Below are positions 51,023-59,982 of a DNA stretch of 64,000 bases, in pieces. A program made the translations under genes and the position numbers. Location of the stretch: positions 309,058-373,057 of the forward strand of contig NZ_JYIX01000039.1 of the NCBI RefSeq assembly GCF_000956505.1, given 5' to 3'. The notes beneath the pieces were generated by a model. It had not been told where the DNA came from, did no database searches, and worked only from the letters and a program-made list of their open reading frames with translations. The stretch comes from Microbacterium azadirachtae. GTDB taxonomy: Bacteria; Actinomycetota; Actinomycetes; Actinomycetales; Microbacteriaceae. How positions within the stretch are numbered: position 1 is the first letter of the stretch; every line of letters starts with the position of its first letter.

Positions 51023-52003
51023 TCAGGCGCGTCCGAAGGATGTGCGGACCGCTTCCTCGAGATCGGGATGCGCGAAGGCGTATCCGGCATCGAGTAGTCT
51101 CTCCGGCGCGACCCAGCGGCTCTTCAGGATCAGCTCCGTCTCGGTGCGGATCCCGAGGGCGCCGAGTTCGAGCATCCAGCGGGGCTGCGGCAGTCCGAAC
51201 GGCACCCCGAGGGCGCGCCGGATCGTCGCCATGAGCGTGCGGTTGTCGCTCGCGCCCGGGGCGGCGGCGTTCACGGGCCCCTCCAGCTCCGGGTGCTGTT
51301 CGAGGAAGGCGATGATCCCCGCCACGTCGTCGAGGTGCACCCAGCTGAACCGTTGCCGCCCGCCGCGGGCGCGGAAGTGATGCCCGGTCCCGGCTTCGCG
51401 CCGGGCGCGGCCGACCAGCCAGTGCCCGTCGTGCTGGGTGCCGCCGAGGCCGAACCGCGCGAGCGTCCGCAGCGTGCCCAGCACGCCGCCGTCGCCCAGC
51501 ACGATCGCGGTGCGCAGCGCCACGCGGCGCGTACCGGGCAGGTCGCCCGTGAACAGCTCGCGCTCCCAGGCCTTCGCGACCTCGACCGAGAAGCCGGTGC
51601 CGAGTTCTCCCGTCGACTCGGTCTGCGCGCGATCCTCCGCATGCCGGTAGATCGTCGCCGTCGACGAGTTCACCCACAGTGCGGGCCGGGTCGTGGCGCG
51701 CTCGACAGCGGTGCGCAGCGCGGCCGTCGTGCTCTCCCGCGAGCGGAAGATCTCGGCGCGGTTCGCCGGCGTGTAACGGCAGTTCACGCTCTTGCCGGCG
51801 AGCCCGACGACGAGGCTCGCGCCGTCGACGGCCGCGTCGATCCCGGCCTGATCCTCCCAGGCCAGATCGGCACCGTGACGGGAGATCGTGACGACCTCGC
51901 GTCCCGCGCCGCGCCAGCGCCGCGCGAGGTCACGGCCGATGAACCCGGTGGATCCGCCCAGCACCACCCTGCCGCGGGTGCCGTCGTTCGCGTGCTCGCT
52001 CAT
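51023..52003 (-). CDS. TIGR01777-type NAD-dependent epimerase/dehydratase, second copy
   Basis: 326 residues. VVLGGSTGFIGRDLARRWRG, LVVGLAGKSVNCRYTPANRA, RESTTAALRTAVERA and VPFGLPQPRWMLELGALGIR match the gene at 50006 along their length, so the two are paralogues. It ends tail to tail with the first, 24 bp between stops. Its ATG overlaps the stop of the DUF4166 gene (ATGA at 52000-52003), so it is coupled with that gene. Confidence 0.87.
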   Translation of the reverse strand: MSEHANDGTRGRVVLGGSTGFIGRDLARRWRGAGREVVTISRHGADLAWEDQAGIDAAVDGASLVVGLAGKSVNCRYTPANRAEIFRSRESTTAALRTAVERATTRPALWVNSSTATIYRHAEDRAQTESTGELGTGFSVEVAKAWERELFTGDLPGTRRVALRTAIVLGDGGVLGTLRTLARFGLGGTQHDGHWLVGRARREAGTGHHFRARGGRQRFSWVHLDDVAGIIAFLEQHPELEGPVNAAAPGASDNRTLMATIRRALGVPFGLPQPRWMLELGALGIRTETELILKSRWVAPERLLDAGYAFAHPDLEEAVRTSFGRA

Positions 52004-52626
52004 GCGTCCTCCTCGATGTCGTAGCGGAACGTCCCGGCGTACTCGTGGATGCGGCCGAGCAGCGGCACGTCCACGGTCAGCGCGACCCGCTGCAGGCCGT
52101 TGTCTTCGTCGGCGCTCTCGACCAGGCGGATCCGGGGAGCGATGCACCGCGGGAACCGGATCCGCAGTCTCCCCAGCCGCACGCCCACACGGGTGCTGCG
52201 CAGCTCGAGGGTGCCTTCGGAGGTCGTCACGTCGAAGACGGCTGCGAGCACGCCGGGGCGCCCGAGGCGGTCCACGATCCGGCCGTGCTGAAGGGTGCGC
52301 ACGCGATCGCGCATGGTCCAGTCCGCGTCGGGGAGGTGCAGCGTGCGCTCTGCCGATCGGCCCTCGCCGTCGCGGTTGCGCACCGTGAACGGGACGTCCT
52401 CGGCCCAGCCTCCGTAGACCGCGCCGTGGCGCTGCAGGACGCGCAGCACGGGGCCGAGCAGCGCCCGCACCACGGGGTTCCGGCAGCCGACCCGCTCGAA
52501 GGTGCCGCGTCCGACGCCGACCCCGCCCCGAGGGATCGCCGCGAAATACCTCCCCAGGTGAGGGTGCAGCTCGTCCACGCGCGGGCCGAGTGCCGCGGCG
52601 TAGGGGGAGCGCAGATCCGTGGTCAT
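52000..52626 (-). CDS. DUF4166 domain protein
   Basis: 208 residues: MTTDLRSPYAAALGPRVDEL, HGAVYGGWAEDVPFTVRNRD, RIRFPRCIAPRIRLVESADE and a C-terminal beta-rich half, matching DUF4166, which often accompanies TIGR01777 epimerases. Function unknown. The ATG at 52626 is preceded 9 nt upstream by GATAAT on the minus strand, so it could be leaderless; an in-frame ATG at 52647 would lie inside a palindrome. It is co-translated with the epimerase at 51023-52003. Confidence 0.8.
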   Translation of the reverse strand: MTTDLRSPYAAALGPRVDELHPHLGRYFAAIPRGGVGVGRGTFERVGCRNPVVRALLGPVLRVLQRHGAVYGGWAEDVPFTVRNRDGEGRSAERTLHLPDADWTMRDRVRTLQHGRIVDRLGRPGVLAAVFDVTTSEGTLELRSTRVGVRLGRLRIRFPRCIAPRIRLVESADEDNGLQRVALTVDVPLLGRIHEYAGTFRYDIEEDA

Positions 52627-52636
52627 GTCGTCCACA

Positions 52637-52656
52637 TTATCGAACATGTTCAATAA
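52637..52656. promoter_or_regulatory. Palindrome at the DUF4166 promoter
   Basis: TTATCGAACATGTTCAATAA matches its complement at 9 of 10 pairs, with a perfect GAACATGTTC core at 52642-52651. It overlaps the GATAAT -10 of the DUF4166/epimerase operon. It is AT-rich, as expected for an operator. Confidence 0.6.
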
Positions 52657-52693
52657 AGGCGACCGGACGTGAGAAGGCCTGCCGAATCCAGAT

Positions 52694-52766
52694 CCGCGAG
52701 ACTCCAACTGGGCGACGAGACTGCAGCTTTCGCGCGCAGTCTCGTCGCCCAGTTGGAGTCTCGCGG
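52694..52766. repeat. 31-bp perfect inverted repeat
   Basis: Arms at 52694-52724 and 52736-52766 are perfect inverse complements over 31 bp (arm begins CCGCGAGACTCCAACTGGGC) with an 11-nt loop containing AGCTTTCGCGC. It lies 17 bp beyond the ROK gene stop on the minus strand and 68 bp before the DUF4166 ATG. It is much longer than an ordinary terminator. Confidence 0.85.
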
Positions 52767-52783
52767 GTAGAGACCGGGGCGGG

Positions 52784-53998
52784 TTAGGCCGGGATCTCCG
52801 TGCGGGTCGTCGTGTGCGCCACGTAGGCGTCGACGTTCGCTGAGGAGAGGATGTGGCGGGCGACCATGATGGCCGCACCGAGCACGGCCGCCTTCTCGCC
52901 GGTGTGCGTCTGCACGATCGCGAGATGCTGCGTCGCGAGCGGGATCGAGCGGCGGTAGACGACCTCGCGGACGCCCGCGAGGAGGTGCTCGCCGGCGCGC
53001 GCGATGCTGCCGCCGAGCACGATCACCGACGGATTGAGCAGGTTCACGAACATCGCGAGGACCTCGCCGACGTCGCGGCCGGCCTGCCGGGTGGCCTCGA
53101 TCGCCGCTGGGTTGCCGTTGCGGACGAGTTCGACGACGTCCGAGCTCGTGACGGCGTCGAGGCCCTGCGCGCGCAGCGCCGTGGCGATCGCCGTCCCGCT
53201 CGCGAGCTCCTCGAGATCGCGATCCTCACCGGGGGCGTGCGAGGACTCGGGCGAGTAAGGCACCTTGACGTGCCCCATGTCGCCGGCCGAGCCCTGGGCG
53301 CCGCGCTGAAGTCTTCCGCCCGCGATGATCCCGGCGCCGATGCCCGTGGCGACCTTCACGAACACCAGGTCCTCGACGTCGGGGAAGCTCGTGGCCTGCT
53401 CGCCGAGGGCCAGGACGTTGACGTCGTTGTCGACGAGCACGGGCACGTCGAAGGTGCGCTGCACGTAGCCTGGCACGTCGAACCGGTCCCAGCCCGGCAT
53501 GATCGGCGGGTTGTACGGCCGGCCGGTGGAGTGCTCAACGGGGCCCGGCACGCCGATGCCGATGCCGACGAGCGGGATGCCGCGCAGTCCCTCTGCCTCG
53601 AGCAGCGCACGGCCGTCGGTGAGCACGCCGTCGAGCACGGCCGCGGGGCCGTCCGCGATGCGCAGTGGTCGTGTCGTGCTGTCCAGGATCCGACCGCCGA
53701 GATCGGAGACGGCGACCGTCGCGTGCGAGGCGCCGAGGTCGGCGGCCAGGACCAGGCCCACCCGAGGATTGAACGCCACCCGCGACGGCGGGCGGCCGCC
53801 GGTCGACAGCCCCTCGCCCGCGGGCACCACGAGGCCGGAGGCGAGCAGGGCGTCGACGCGCGCCGAGACCGTGGATCGGGCGAGGCCGGTGAGGTGCGCG
53901 AGGTCGGCTTTGGTGCGCGCCTGGCCGTCCAGGAGCAGCTGCAGCATGTCGCCCGCACCCGGCGAGGCGCCGCCGTTCAGCCGGTCGGGGTCGCTCAT
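52784..53998 (-). CDS. ROK-family transcriptional regulator
   Basis: 404 residues. N-terminal winged helix (about 15-80, MLQLLLDGQARTKADLAHLT, GLARSTVSARVDALLASGLV), then a ROK sugar-kinase-like fold with LGASHATVAVSDLGGRILDS, GVPGPVEHSTG, VDNDVNVLALGE and ATGIGAGIIAGGRLQRG. The usual ROK zinc-binding CxCG-type cluster is not evident. It probably senses a sugar or sugar phosphate and represses the divergent glycoside cluster starting at 54114. Confidence 0.9.
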   Translation of the reverse strand: MSDPDRLNGGASPGAGDMLQLLLDGQARTKADLAHLTGLARSTVSARVDALLASGLVVPAGEGLSTGGRPPSRVAFNPRVGLVLAADLGASHATVAVSDLGGRILDSTTRPLRIADGPAAVLDGVLTDGRALLEAEGLRGIPLVGIGIGVPGPVEHSTGRPYNPPIMPGWDRFDVPGYVQRTFDVPVLVDNDVNVLALGEQATSFPDVEDLVFVKVATGIGAGIIAGGRLQRGAQGSAGDMGHVKVPYSPESSHAPGEDRDLEELASGTAIATALRAQGLDAVTSSDVVELVRNGNPAAIEATRQAGRDVGEVLAMFVNLLNPSVIVLGGSIARAGEHLLAGVREVVYRRSIPLATQHLAIVQTHTGEKAAVLGAAIMVARHILSSANVDAYVAHTTTRTEIPA

Positions 53999-54061
53999 AG
54001 GGTCAGTAAACCACACGACAATTGCGGATCCGGCGAGCGACATCTGTCGGTCGCGAAAAGA

Positions 54062-54085
54062 CTTTTGACTAATGCTTGACAAAAG
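54062..54085. promoter_or_regulatory. Candidate ROK operator over the cluster promoter
   Basis: CTTTTG at 54062-54067 and CAAAAG at 54080-54085 are inverse arms 12 bp apart. TTGACA (54076-54081) inside it is a strong -35 and CAGAAT at 54101-54106 is a -10-like hexamer after a 19-bp spacer. The block lies in the 115-bp gap between ROK and the oxidoreductase, both of which it could control. Confidence 0.6.
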
Positions 54086-54113
54086 GGTGTCGATCCGTGT
54101 CAGAATCATCCAC

Positions 54114-55223
54114 ATGACAACGGAGGTCACGCACACCGGTATCGGGACGATCCGATCCGGCTTCCTCGGCGGGGGATTCATGGCGCAGGCGCATACCAGG
54201 GCGGCGCGTGCCGCGGGTGCGGTCCTCGCCGGTATCGCGAGTTCTTCACCGGAGCGCGCGGCGGTCGCCGCGGCCGAGCTCGGTGTGGAGCGTGCCGGCA
54301 CGATCGATGAGCTGCTGGCGGGCGGGAGCGAGGTCGTGCATGTCTGCACGCCGAACTCGACGCATGCGCCGTTGGCGCTGCGGGTGATCGAGGCGGGCAA
54401 GCATGTGATCTGCGAGAAGCCGCTCGCGACGTCGCTGGTCGATGCGAGGGCGCTCGCGTCGGCCGCCCGCGAGCACGGCGTGGTGGCCGCTGTGCCGTTC
54501 GTGTACCGGTATCACCCGATGGTGCGCGAGGCGCGTGCTCGTGTCCTCGCGGGGGAGATCGGCACGCTGCTGACGGTGGACTGCGGGTATCTGCAGGACT
54601 GGATGCTGCTCCCGACCGATGATGACTGGCGGGCGACCTCCGACGAGGGCGGGCCCTCCCGTGCGTTCGCCGACATCGGGTCGCATCTGTGCGATCTTCT
54701 CGAGTTCGTCGCCGGGGAGCGCATCGTGCGGCTCACGGCCCGTACCCGGCGGGCGTTCGCCGAGCGCGGCGGGCATCCGGTGCAGAACGAGGATGCGGTC
54801 GCGATCCTCGTCGAGACCTCGTCGGGCGCGATCGGCACGCTGCTGGTCTCGCAGATGGCGGCGGGCAGGAAGAACGCCCTCACTCTCGAGCTGCACGGCA
54901 CCAGGGAGAGCGTCCGCTTCGATCAGGAGCGTCCGGAGGAGCTGTGGATCGGCCGCAGGGAGGGCAACCGGCAGCTGTTCCGCGATCCGCAGAACGCGCA
55001 TCCGGGTGTCGCCCGCTTCTCCCGGCTGCCGGTCGGGCACGCGCAGGGCTACCAGGACGCCTTCAACGGCTTCGTCGCCGACGTCTACGCCGCGATCGCC
55101 GGCGAGCATCCGGACGGCCTGCCGACCTTCGACGACGGCGTGCGTGCGGCCCAGCTGACCGAGGCCGTGCTCCTCGCCGCCCGCGAAGAGCGCTGGATCG
55201 AAGTCCCGGCCGAAACGCCCTGA
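54114..55223 (+). CDS. Gfo/Idh/MocA-family oxidoreductase
   Basis: 369 residues. N-terminal Rossmann RSGFLGGGFMAQAHTRAARA, VVHVCTPNSTHAPLALRVIE, HVICEKPLATSLVDARALA, and the C-terminal substrate domain with DIGSHLCDLLEFVAGE. ATG at 54114 chosen because the N-terminus before it would lie in the promoter. First gene of the ROK-controlled cluster. Such enzymes oxidise or reduce sugars at C3 or C1, so it may work with the flavin oxidase in the same cluster. Substrate unknown. Confidence 0.88.
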   Translation: MTTEVTHTGIGTIRSGFLGGGFMAQAHTRAARAAGAVLAGIASSSPERAAVAAAELGVERAGTIDELLAGGSEVVHVCTPNSTHAPLALRVIEAGKHVICEKPLATSLVDARALASAAREHGVVAAVPFVYRYHPMVREARARVLAGEIGTLLTVDCGYLQDWMLLPTDDDWRATSDEGGPSRAFADIGSHLCDLLEFVAGERIVRLTARTRRAFAERGGHPVQNEDAVAILVETSSGAIGTLLVSQMAAGRKNALTLELHGTRESVRFDQERPEELWIGRREGNRQLFRDPQNAHPGVARFSRLPVGHAQGYQDAFNGFVADVYAAIAGEHPDGLPTFDDGVRAAQLTEAVLLAAREERWIEVPAETP

Positions 55224-55275
55224 CCCCTACCGCGCAACCACCCACGAGCTCCTGAACCGAAGAAGAGGAAGAGCA

Positions 55276-56760
55276 ATGTCAGACGAATACGATCTCGTCA
55301 TCGTCGGATCCGGTCCGAACGGCGCGATCATCGCCCGCCGGGTGCACGAACAGAACCCGGAGGCGTCGATCCTCGTGGTCGAGGCGGGTTCCCGGATCAC
55401 CGGCGTCGACGGCGAGCACCTCGTCGAGGTCGACGAGAACGCCATGAACGCCTCTTACGAGGATCTGATGCGCCGGGCGCGGCAGATCGAGTACGTCCGC
55501 GGCGCCGCATCGATGAACGAGCTCGACGGCGACGGCTGGACGGCCGACTCCACCGGCATCTTCCCCGCGGCGTTCCTCGGTCACAACTTCGCGGAGTTCC
55601 CCGGGGCCTCCGTCGCGTGGAACATCGGCGGCATGGGCGTGCACTGGACCGCGGCCACCCCGTGGCCCTACGCCGAGGAGATCCCCGACTTCCTGCCGCG
55701 CGCTGAGTGGGACGAGGATCTCGAGAGCGCGCGGGGCCTGCTGCGCACGTACGTCGGACCGCTCGTCGACAACCCCTTCACGGAGCCGATGTTCGCCGCG
55801 CTCCGCGATGCCGTGCCCAGCCCGGATCCGGAGCGGCAGTTCGGGTACATGCCGATGGCGGGCGTCCCGCACCAGGATCGCCCTTTCGCCCGCACCGGAC
55901 CCCGTGACATCGCCCCGTACCTGTTCGACGGCGGCGAGCCGAACGTGACGCTGCGCACCGGCCTGCTCGTCACCCGCATCGAGCACGACGGGACTCGGGT
56001 GACCGGGCTGGTCGGCCGCGATCTCGCGACGGGGAACGAAGAGTCCTTCCGCGGACGGGTCGTGCTCATCGCCGGGGACGCGCTGCGCACGCCCCAGCTG
56101 CTCTGGGCCTCGGGCATCCGGCCGGAGGCGCTCGGCACGCGGCTCAACGAGCACGCCTCGATCGACGGAGACGTCGTCATCGACGCGGCCCGCCTGGGCC
56201 TCACCGCCGCAGACATCCCGGTGCCGCCCGCCGGCGAGCCGTTCATCGGCTCGTACTGGAGCCCGTCGATCGGTGCCGCGCGTCCCGCGCACGGACAGCT
56301 CATGGAGCGCGAGTTCGAGGGGCAGCACGTGCTGGGCGTCGGCTGGTACTGCGCCACCGAGATCCGCCCGGAGAACCGGATCGAGTTCTCCGACGACCGC
56401 ACCGACGCGCTCGGCCTGCCGCACATGACCGTGCGCTTCTCGTACTCCGAGGCCGATCAGGCCGAGATCCGCCGGACCATGGACGTGCAGCGCGCAGCGG
56501 CGAACGCGATCGGCGTCTTCCCCGCGCAGGACTCCGAGATCCTCCCTCCCGGCGCCTCGCTGCACTACACGGGCACCGTGCGCATGGGCCCGGCCGACGA
56601 CGGCACCTCCGTGGTCGACACGGACGGGCGCGTCTGGGGCTTCGACAACCTCTATCTCGCAGGCAACGGCGTCATCCCGACCGCCCTCACCTGCAATGCC
56701 ACGCTCACGGGCGCCACGATCTCGGTGCGCATCGCGCGCGCCGTGTCGGCCGCGCTCTGA
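55276..56760 (+). CDS. GMC flavoprotein, pyranose-oxidase / glycoside-3-oxidase-like
   Basis: 494 residues. The FAD loop is DLVIVGSGPNGAIIARRVHE. His123 in IGGMGVHWTAATPW aligns with the histidine that binds FAD covalently in fungal pyranose 2-oxidase. Active-site His430 (LHYTGTVRMG) and Asn474 (TALTCNATLT) form the His-Asn pair of this group, rather than His-His of other GMC enzymes. In Microbacterium, CarA-type relatives oxidise glycosides at C3. It is the second gene of the cluster, suggesting oxidation of an imported glycoside to a keto-glycoside. There is no signal peptide, so it is cytoplasmic. Exact substrate and acceptor unknown. Confidence 0.82.
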   Translation: MSDEYDLVIVGSGPNGAIIARRVHEQNPEASILVVEAGSRITGVDGEHLVEVDENAMNASYEDLMRRARQIEYVRGAASMNELDGDGWTADSTGIFPAAFLGHNFAEFPGASVAWNIGGMGVHWTAATPWPYAEEIPDFLPRAEWDEDLESARGLLRTYVGPLVDNPFTEPMFAALRDAVPSPDPERQFGYMPMAGVPHQDRPFARTGPRDIAPYLFDGGEPNVTLRTGLLVTRIEHDGTRVTGLVGRDLATGNEESFRGRVVLIAGDALRTPQLLWASGIRPEALGTRLNEHASIDGDVVIDAARLGLTAADIPVPPAGEPFIGSYWSPSIGAARPAHGQLMEREFEGQHVLGVGWYCATEIRPENRIEFSDDRTDALGLPHMTVRFSYSEADQAEIRRTMDVQRAAANAIGVFPAQDSEILPPGASLHYTGTVRMGPADDGTSVVDTDGRVWGFDNLYLAGNGVIPTALTCNATLTGATISVRIARAVSAAL

Positions 56761-56840
56761 ACGGACGCCCGCGAGGGCGATCCACAACCCGACCCCCCCC
56801 GACCCGAACACCACCCGAACCCGATACAGAGGAGAATGCG

Positions 56841-58166
56841 ATGCACCTCACCACCCGACGGTCGCGTCGAGCAATGCTGCTCGGCACCGCCGTCCTCACC
56901 GCCGGCGCGCTGCTGCTGACCGGCTGTGGCCGCAGCGGCGACGCCGGATCCACCGGCGGCAGCAGCGGCTCCGGCGCCGCGATCGACGACAAGCCTGCGA
57001 AGGGCACCGTCCAGCTCTGGGCGGAGGGCGCCGACGGCGACAAGCTGCCCGACATGGTCGCCGAGTTCAAGAAGTCCAACCCCGACGTCGACGTCAAGCT
57101 GACCAAGGTCCCCGCGGACCAGTTCGCGTCCAAGATGACGGCCGCGATCACCGCCGGCACCGTGCCCGACCTGCTGTTCGCCTACACCGAGGATCAGCCG
57201 GCCCTGCTGAACACCGGCGGATTCGACGCCGTGCCGGACGGGCTGGCGAAGAAGGACGACTTCTTCCCGGCGATCTGGGACAACTCGATCGTGAAGGACG
57301 TGCAGTACGGCGTGCCCTGGTACACGTACGCGAACATGCTCATCTACCGCAGCGACCTCGCCGAGAAGGCCGGAGCGACCTCCGCGCCGAAGAACTGGGA
57401 CGAGCAGAAGGCGTTCGGCGAGAAGCTCAAGGCCGCCGGATCCGAGTTCCCCTTCGCCCTCGCCGTCAACTACGACAAGTACAGCGCGGGACAGCTGCAG
57501 GTCATGGCCGTGCAGAACGGCGGCGCGTTCCTGAACAAGGACCACACGAAGTGGACCCTGAACGACCCGAAGAACGTCGAGGCGCTCGACTACTGGGCCG
57601 GTCTGATCAAGAGCGGGCTGTCGTCGCCGGACGGCCCGCAGTTCCTGGACACCGTGCCGTGGTCCTCGCAGGGCAAGAACGCAGCGATCGTGGACGGCGG
57701 CCCGTGGTTCAAGGCCTGGTTCAACGACGCCAACGGCGCCGACTGGTCGAAGGACCACCTCGCCTTCGCGCAGAACCCCACCGGCCCGGACGGCGGCAAG
57801 GGCGCGACGACGGGCGGCGGCAGCTGGCTCGTGCCGAAGGACGCGAAGAACAAGGACGCTTCCTGGAAGTTCGTGCGCTGGATGTCGGAGTCCGCGCAGC
57901 AGGTGAAGTGGTACCAGATCTTCGGCAACATGCCGGCGCTGAAGGCCGCATGGGACGACCCGGCGATGAAGGGCGACCCGATGCTGGAGACCGTGCGCTC
58001 CGCGCTGGACGACGGCGTCGCGCAGCCGAACGTCCCGACCTGGTCGCAGGTCGGCGACGTGATCGGCAAGCAGATGGAGCGCGTCGTCCGCGGCGGGGTC
58101 TCCGCCAAGGACGCTCTCGACGCCGCGCAGCAGCAGGCGGAGTCGATCGGGCTGGGCGGGAAGTAG
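56841..58166 (+). CDS. Sugar ABC transporter substrate-binding lipoprotein
   Basis: 441-residue family-1 binding protein. Signal segment about 8-28 with lipobox LTGC (Cys28 lipidated), preceded by arginines; Gly/Ser linker follows. Mature region has VQLWAEGADGDKLPDMVAEF and FLDTVPWSSQGKNAAIVDGG. It supplies the two permeases just downstream (6 bp gap). With the flavin oxidase and isomerases it probably imports a glycoside. Confidence 0.92.
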   Translation: MHLTTRRSRRAMLLGTAVLTAGALLLTGCGRSGDAGSTGGSSGSGAAIDDKPAKGTVQLWAEGADGDKLPDMVAEFKKSNPDVDVKLTKVPADQFASKMTAAITAGTVPDLLFAYTEDQPALLNTGGFDAVPDGLAKKDDFFPAIWDNSIVKDVQYGVPWYTYANMLIYRSDLAEKAGATSAPKNWDEQKAFGEKLKAAGSEFPFALAVNYDKYSAGQLQVMAVQNGGAFLNKDHTKWTLNDPKNVEALDYWAGLIKSGLSSPDGPQFLDTVPWSSQGKNAAIVDGGPWFKAWFNDANGADWSKDHLAFAQNPTGPDGGKGATTGGGSWLVPKDAKNKDASWKFVRWMSESAQQVKWYQIFGNMPALKAAWDDPAMKGDPMLETVRSALDDGVAQPNVPTWSQVGDVIGKQMERVVRGGVSAKDALDAAQQQAESIGLGGK

Positions 58167-58172
58167 TCACCC

Positions 58173-59132
58173 ATGTCCACCGCCACGCGTGCACTGGTCA
58201 CCCCGGGGGCGTCCTCGCGACGCCCCCGGGGCACCACCCGGGCCGCCTCCGCACATGAGGGATCCCGCGCGGAGGCGGCCACCGGATGGATCTTCCTGAT
58301 CCCGTTCCTGCTCATCTTCGTCGTCTTCACCGCCGTGCCCACGGTGCTGGCGGTCGGCACGAGCCTCACCGACATGACGGCGCGCGACATCCGCGATCCG
58401 TTCAACGTGAACTTCACCGGGTTCGAGGCCTACTCCAAGGTCCTGGGCTCGCCGGCCTTCCAGGGCGCGTTCCTGAACACCGTGATGTTCGTGGTGCTCT
58501 GCGTGCCGCTCAGCATGGGGCTCGGGTTCGCGCTCGCGCTCATGCTGAACAATGGCATCCGGCGGATGCGCACGTTCTTCCGCGCCGCCGTATACGTGCC
58601 GGTGATCACGAACATCGTGGCTGCCGCCGTGATCTGGCAGTACGCCTTCTCGATCTCCGGTCCGGTCAACAGCGCCTTCTCGAACCTGGGCGTCCCGGTC
58701 GTGAACTGGCTGGGCAAGCCGGAGTGGGCGATCGCGACCGTGGTCATGATGGGAGTCTGGCGCAACGCCGGTACCTGCATGATCCTGTTCCTCGCCGGCC
58801 TCCAGGCCGTGCCGGAGGAGATCTACGAGGCCGCCGCGACAGACGGCGCGTCGACGATGCGTCGGCTCTGGTCGATCACGCTGCCCCTGCTGCGGCCCAC
58901 GACCCTTCTCGTCACCGTCCTGATGACGGTGTCGTTCCTGAACATCTTCGAGGAGCCGTTCCTGCTGACCAAGGGCGGGCCGCTCGGGTCCACCCGGCCG
59001 ATGGCGCTGTGGGTCTACGAGCAGTTCGGGTTCGGCAACATCGCGTCGTCGATGGCGGGATCCGTGATCCTGCTGATCCTCGTCGGCATCGTCGCCTTCA
59101 TCCAGTTCCGAGTGCTGAGGCCGAAGCATTGA
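58173..59132 (+). CDS. Sugar ABC transporter permease (MalF type)
   Basis: 319 residues with about six membrane segments, the first at about 36-57 (WIFLIPFLLIFVVFTAVPTV). The EAA loop is EEIYEAAATDGASTMRRLWS and the C-terminal helix SMAGSVILLILVGIVAFIQF. It is the first permease of the pair; its stop overlaps the TTG start of the next (TTGA). Confidence 0.92.
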   Translation: MSTATRALVTPGASSRRPRGTTRAASAHEGSRAEAATGWIFLIPFLLIFVVFTAVPTVLAVGTSLTDMTARDIRDPFNVNFTGFEAYSKVLGSPAFQGAFLNTVMFVVLCVPLSMGLGFALALMLNNGIRRMRTFFRAAVYVPVITNIVAAAVIWQYAFSISGPVNSAFSNLGVPVVNWLGKPEWAIATVVMMGVWRNAGTCMILFLAGLQAVPEEIYEAAATDGASTMRRLWSITLPLLRPTTLLVTVLMTVSFLNIFEEPFLLTKGGPLGSTRPMALWVYEQFGFGNIASSMAGSVILLILVGIVAFIQFRVLRPKH

Positions 59133-59956
59133 ACAAGACAACTCCGATCCGCTCCACGCTGACCTACATCGCCCTCGCGGTGATCACGATCCTGATGCTG
59201 CTGCCGTTCGTCTGGGTGTTCTTCGGATCCTTCAAGACGCAGGCCGAGTTCTTCTCCGATCCTGGCGCGTGGTTCCCGAAGTCGTTCCAGGTGCAGAACT
59301 ACGTCGGCCTGTTCACGGACGGCGGGTTCGGCGGCTACATGCTGAACAGCATCGTCGTCTCGGCGATCGTCGTGGTCTGCAACGTGCTGTTCAGCTCGAT
59401 GGCCGGCTATGCGCTGGCGAAGCTGCGCTTCCGCGGTCGCGCCGTGATCTTCCCGCTCGTGATCGCGTCGATGATCGTGCCCTACGTCGCGCTGTTCGTT
59501 CCGCAGTTCGTCATCGTCGTGCAGATGGGCCTGGTGAACACGCTCATGGCGATCGCCCTGCCGCTGCTGGTGATGCCTCTCAGCGTGTTCATCATGCGCC
59601 AGTTCGCGCACGGCGTCCCCTTCGAGCTGCTCGAGGCGGCCCGGCTGGACGGCGCGGGGGAGCCGCGGATCTTCTTCCGCGTCTTCCTTCCGCTGACCGG
59701 CCCCGGACTCGCGACCGTCGCGATCCTGTCGTTCCTGTCCTCCTGGAACAACTTCCTCTGGCCGCTCGTCGTCGCGCAGTCCCAGGACGTCTACACGGCC
59801 CCGGTCGGGCTCGCGGTCGCCTCGCAGGCATCCAACACGATCGCGTTCGGCGTGCTGCTCGCCGGTGCGATGGTGGTCCTGCTGCCGATCCTCATCCTGT
59901 TCCTCTTCCTGCAGAAATACTTCATCCAGGGCGTCGCCGCCACGGGACTGAAGTAG
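59129..59956 (+). CDS. Sugar ABC transporter permease (MalG type)
   Basis: 275 residues, read from TTG at 59129, overlapping the upstream stop. First helix about 12-32 (YIALAVITILMLLPFVWVFF), FFGSFKTQAEFF, EAA loop FELLEAARLDGAGEPRIFF and the C-terminal LFLFLQKYFIQGVAATGLK. MsmG-like; an ATPase is not in this cluster. No ATG occurs in a sensible place, so TTG is the likely start. Confidence 0.9.
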   Translation: MNKTTPIRSTLTYIALAVITILMLLPFVWVFFGSFKTQAEFFSDPGAWFPKSFQVQNYVGLFTDGGFGGYMLNSIVVSAIVVVCNVLFSSMAGYALAKLRFRGRAVIFPLVIASMIVPYVALFVPQFVIVVQMGLVNTLMAIALPLLVMPLSVFIMRQFAHGVPFELLEAARLDGAGEPRIFFRVFLPLTGPGLATVAILSFLSSWNNFLWPLVVAQSQDVYTAPVGLAVASQASNTIAFGVLLAGAMVVLLPILILFLFLQKYFIQGVAATGLK

Positions 59957-59982
59957 TCGTCGCATCTCTCGAAAGGCATGAC

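Noticed and set aside
52637..52656. LexA SOS box
   Set aside because: Actinobacterial sites are TCGAAC-N4-GTTCGA; here the half-sites are 2 bp apart and one half reads GTTCAA.
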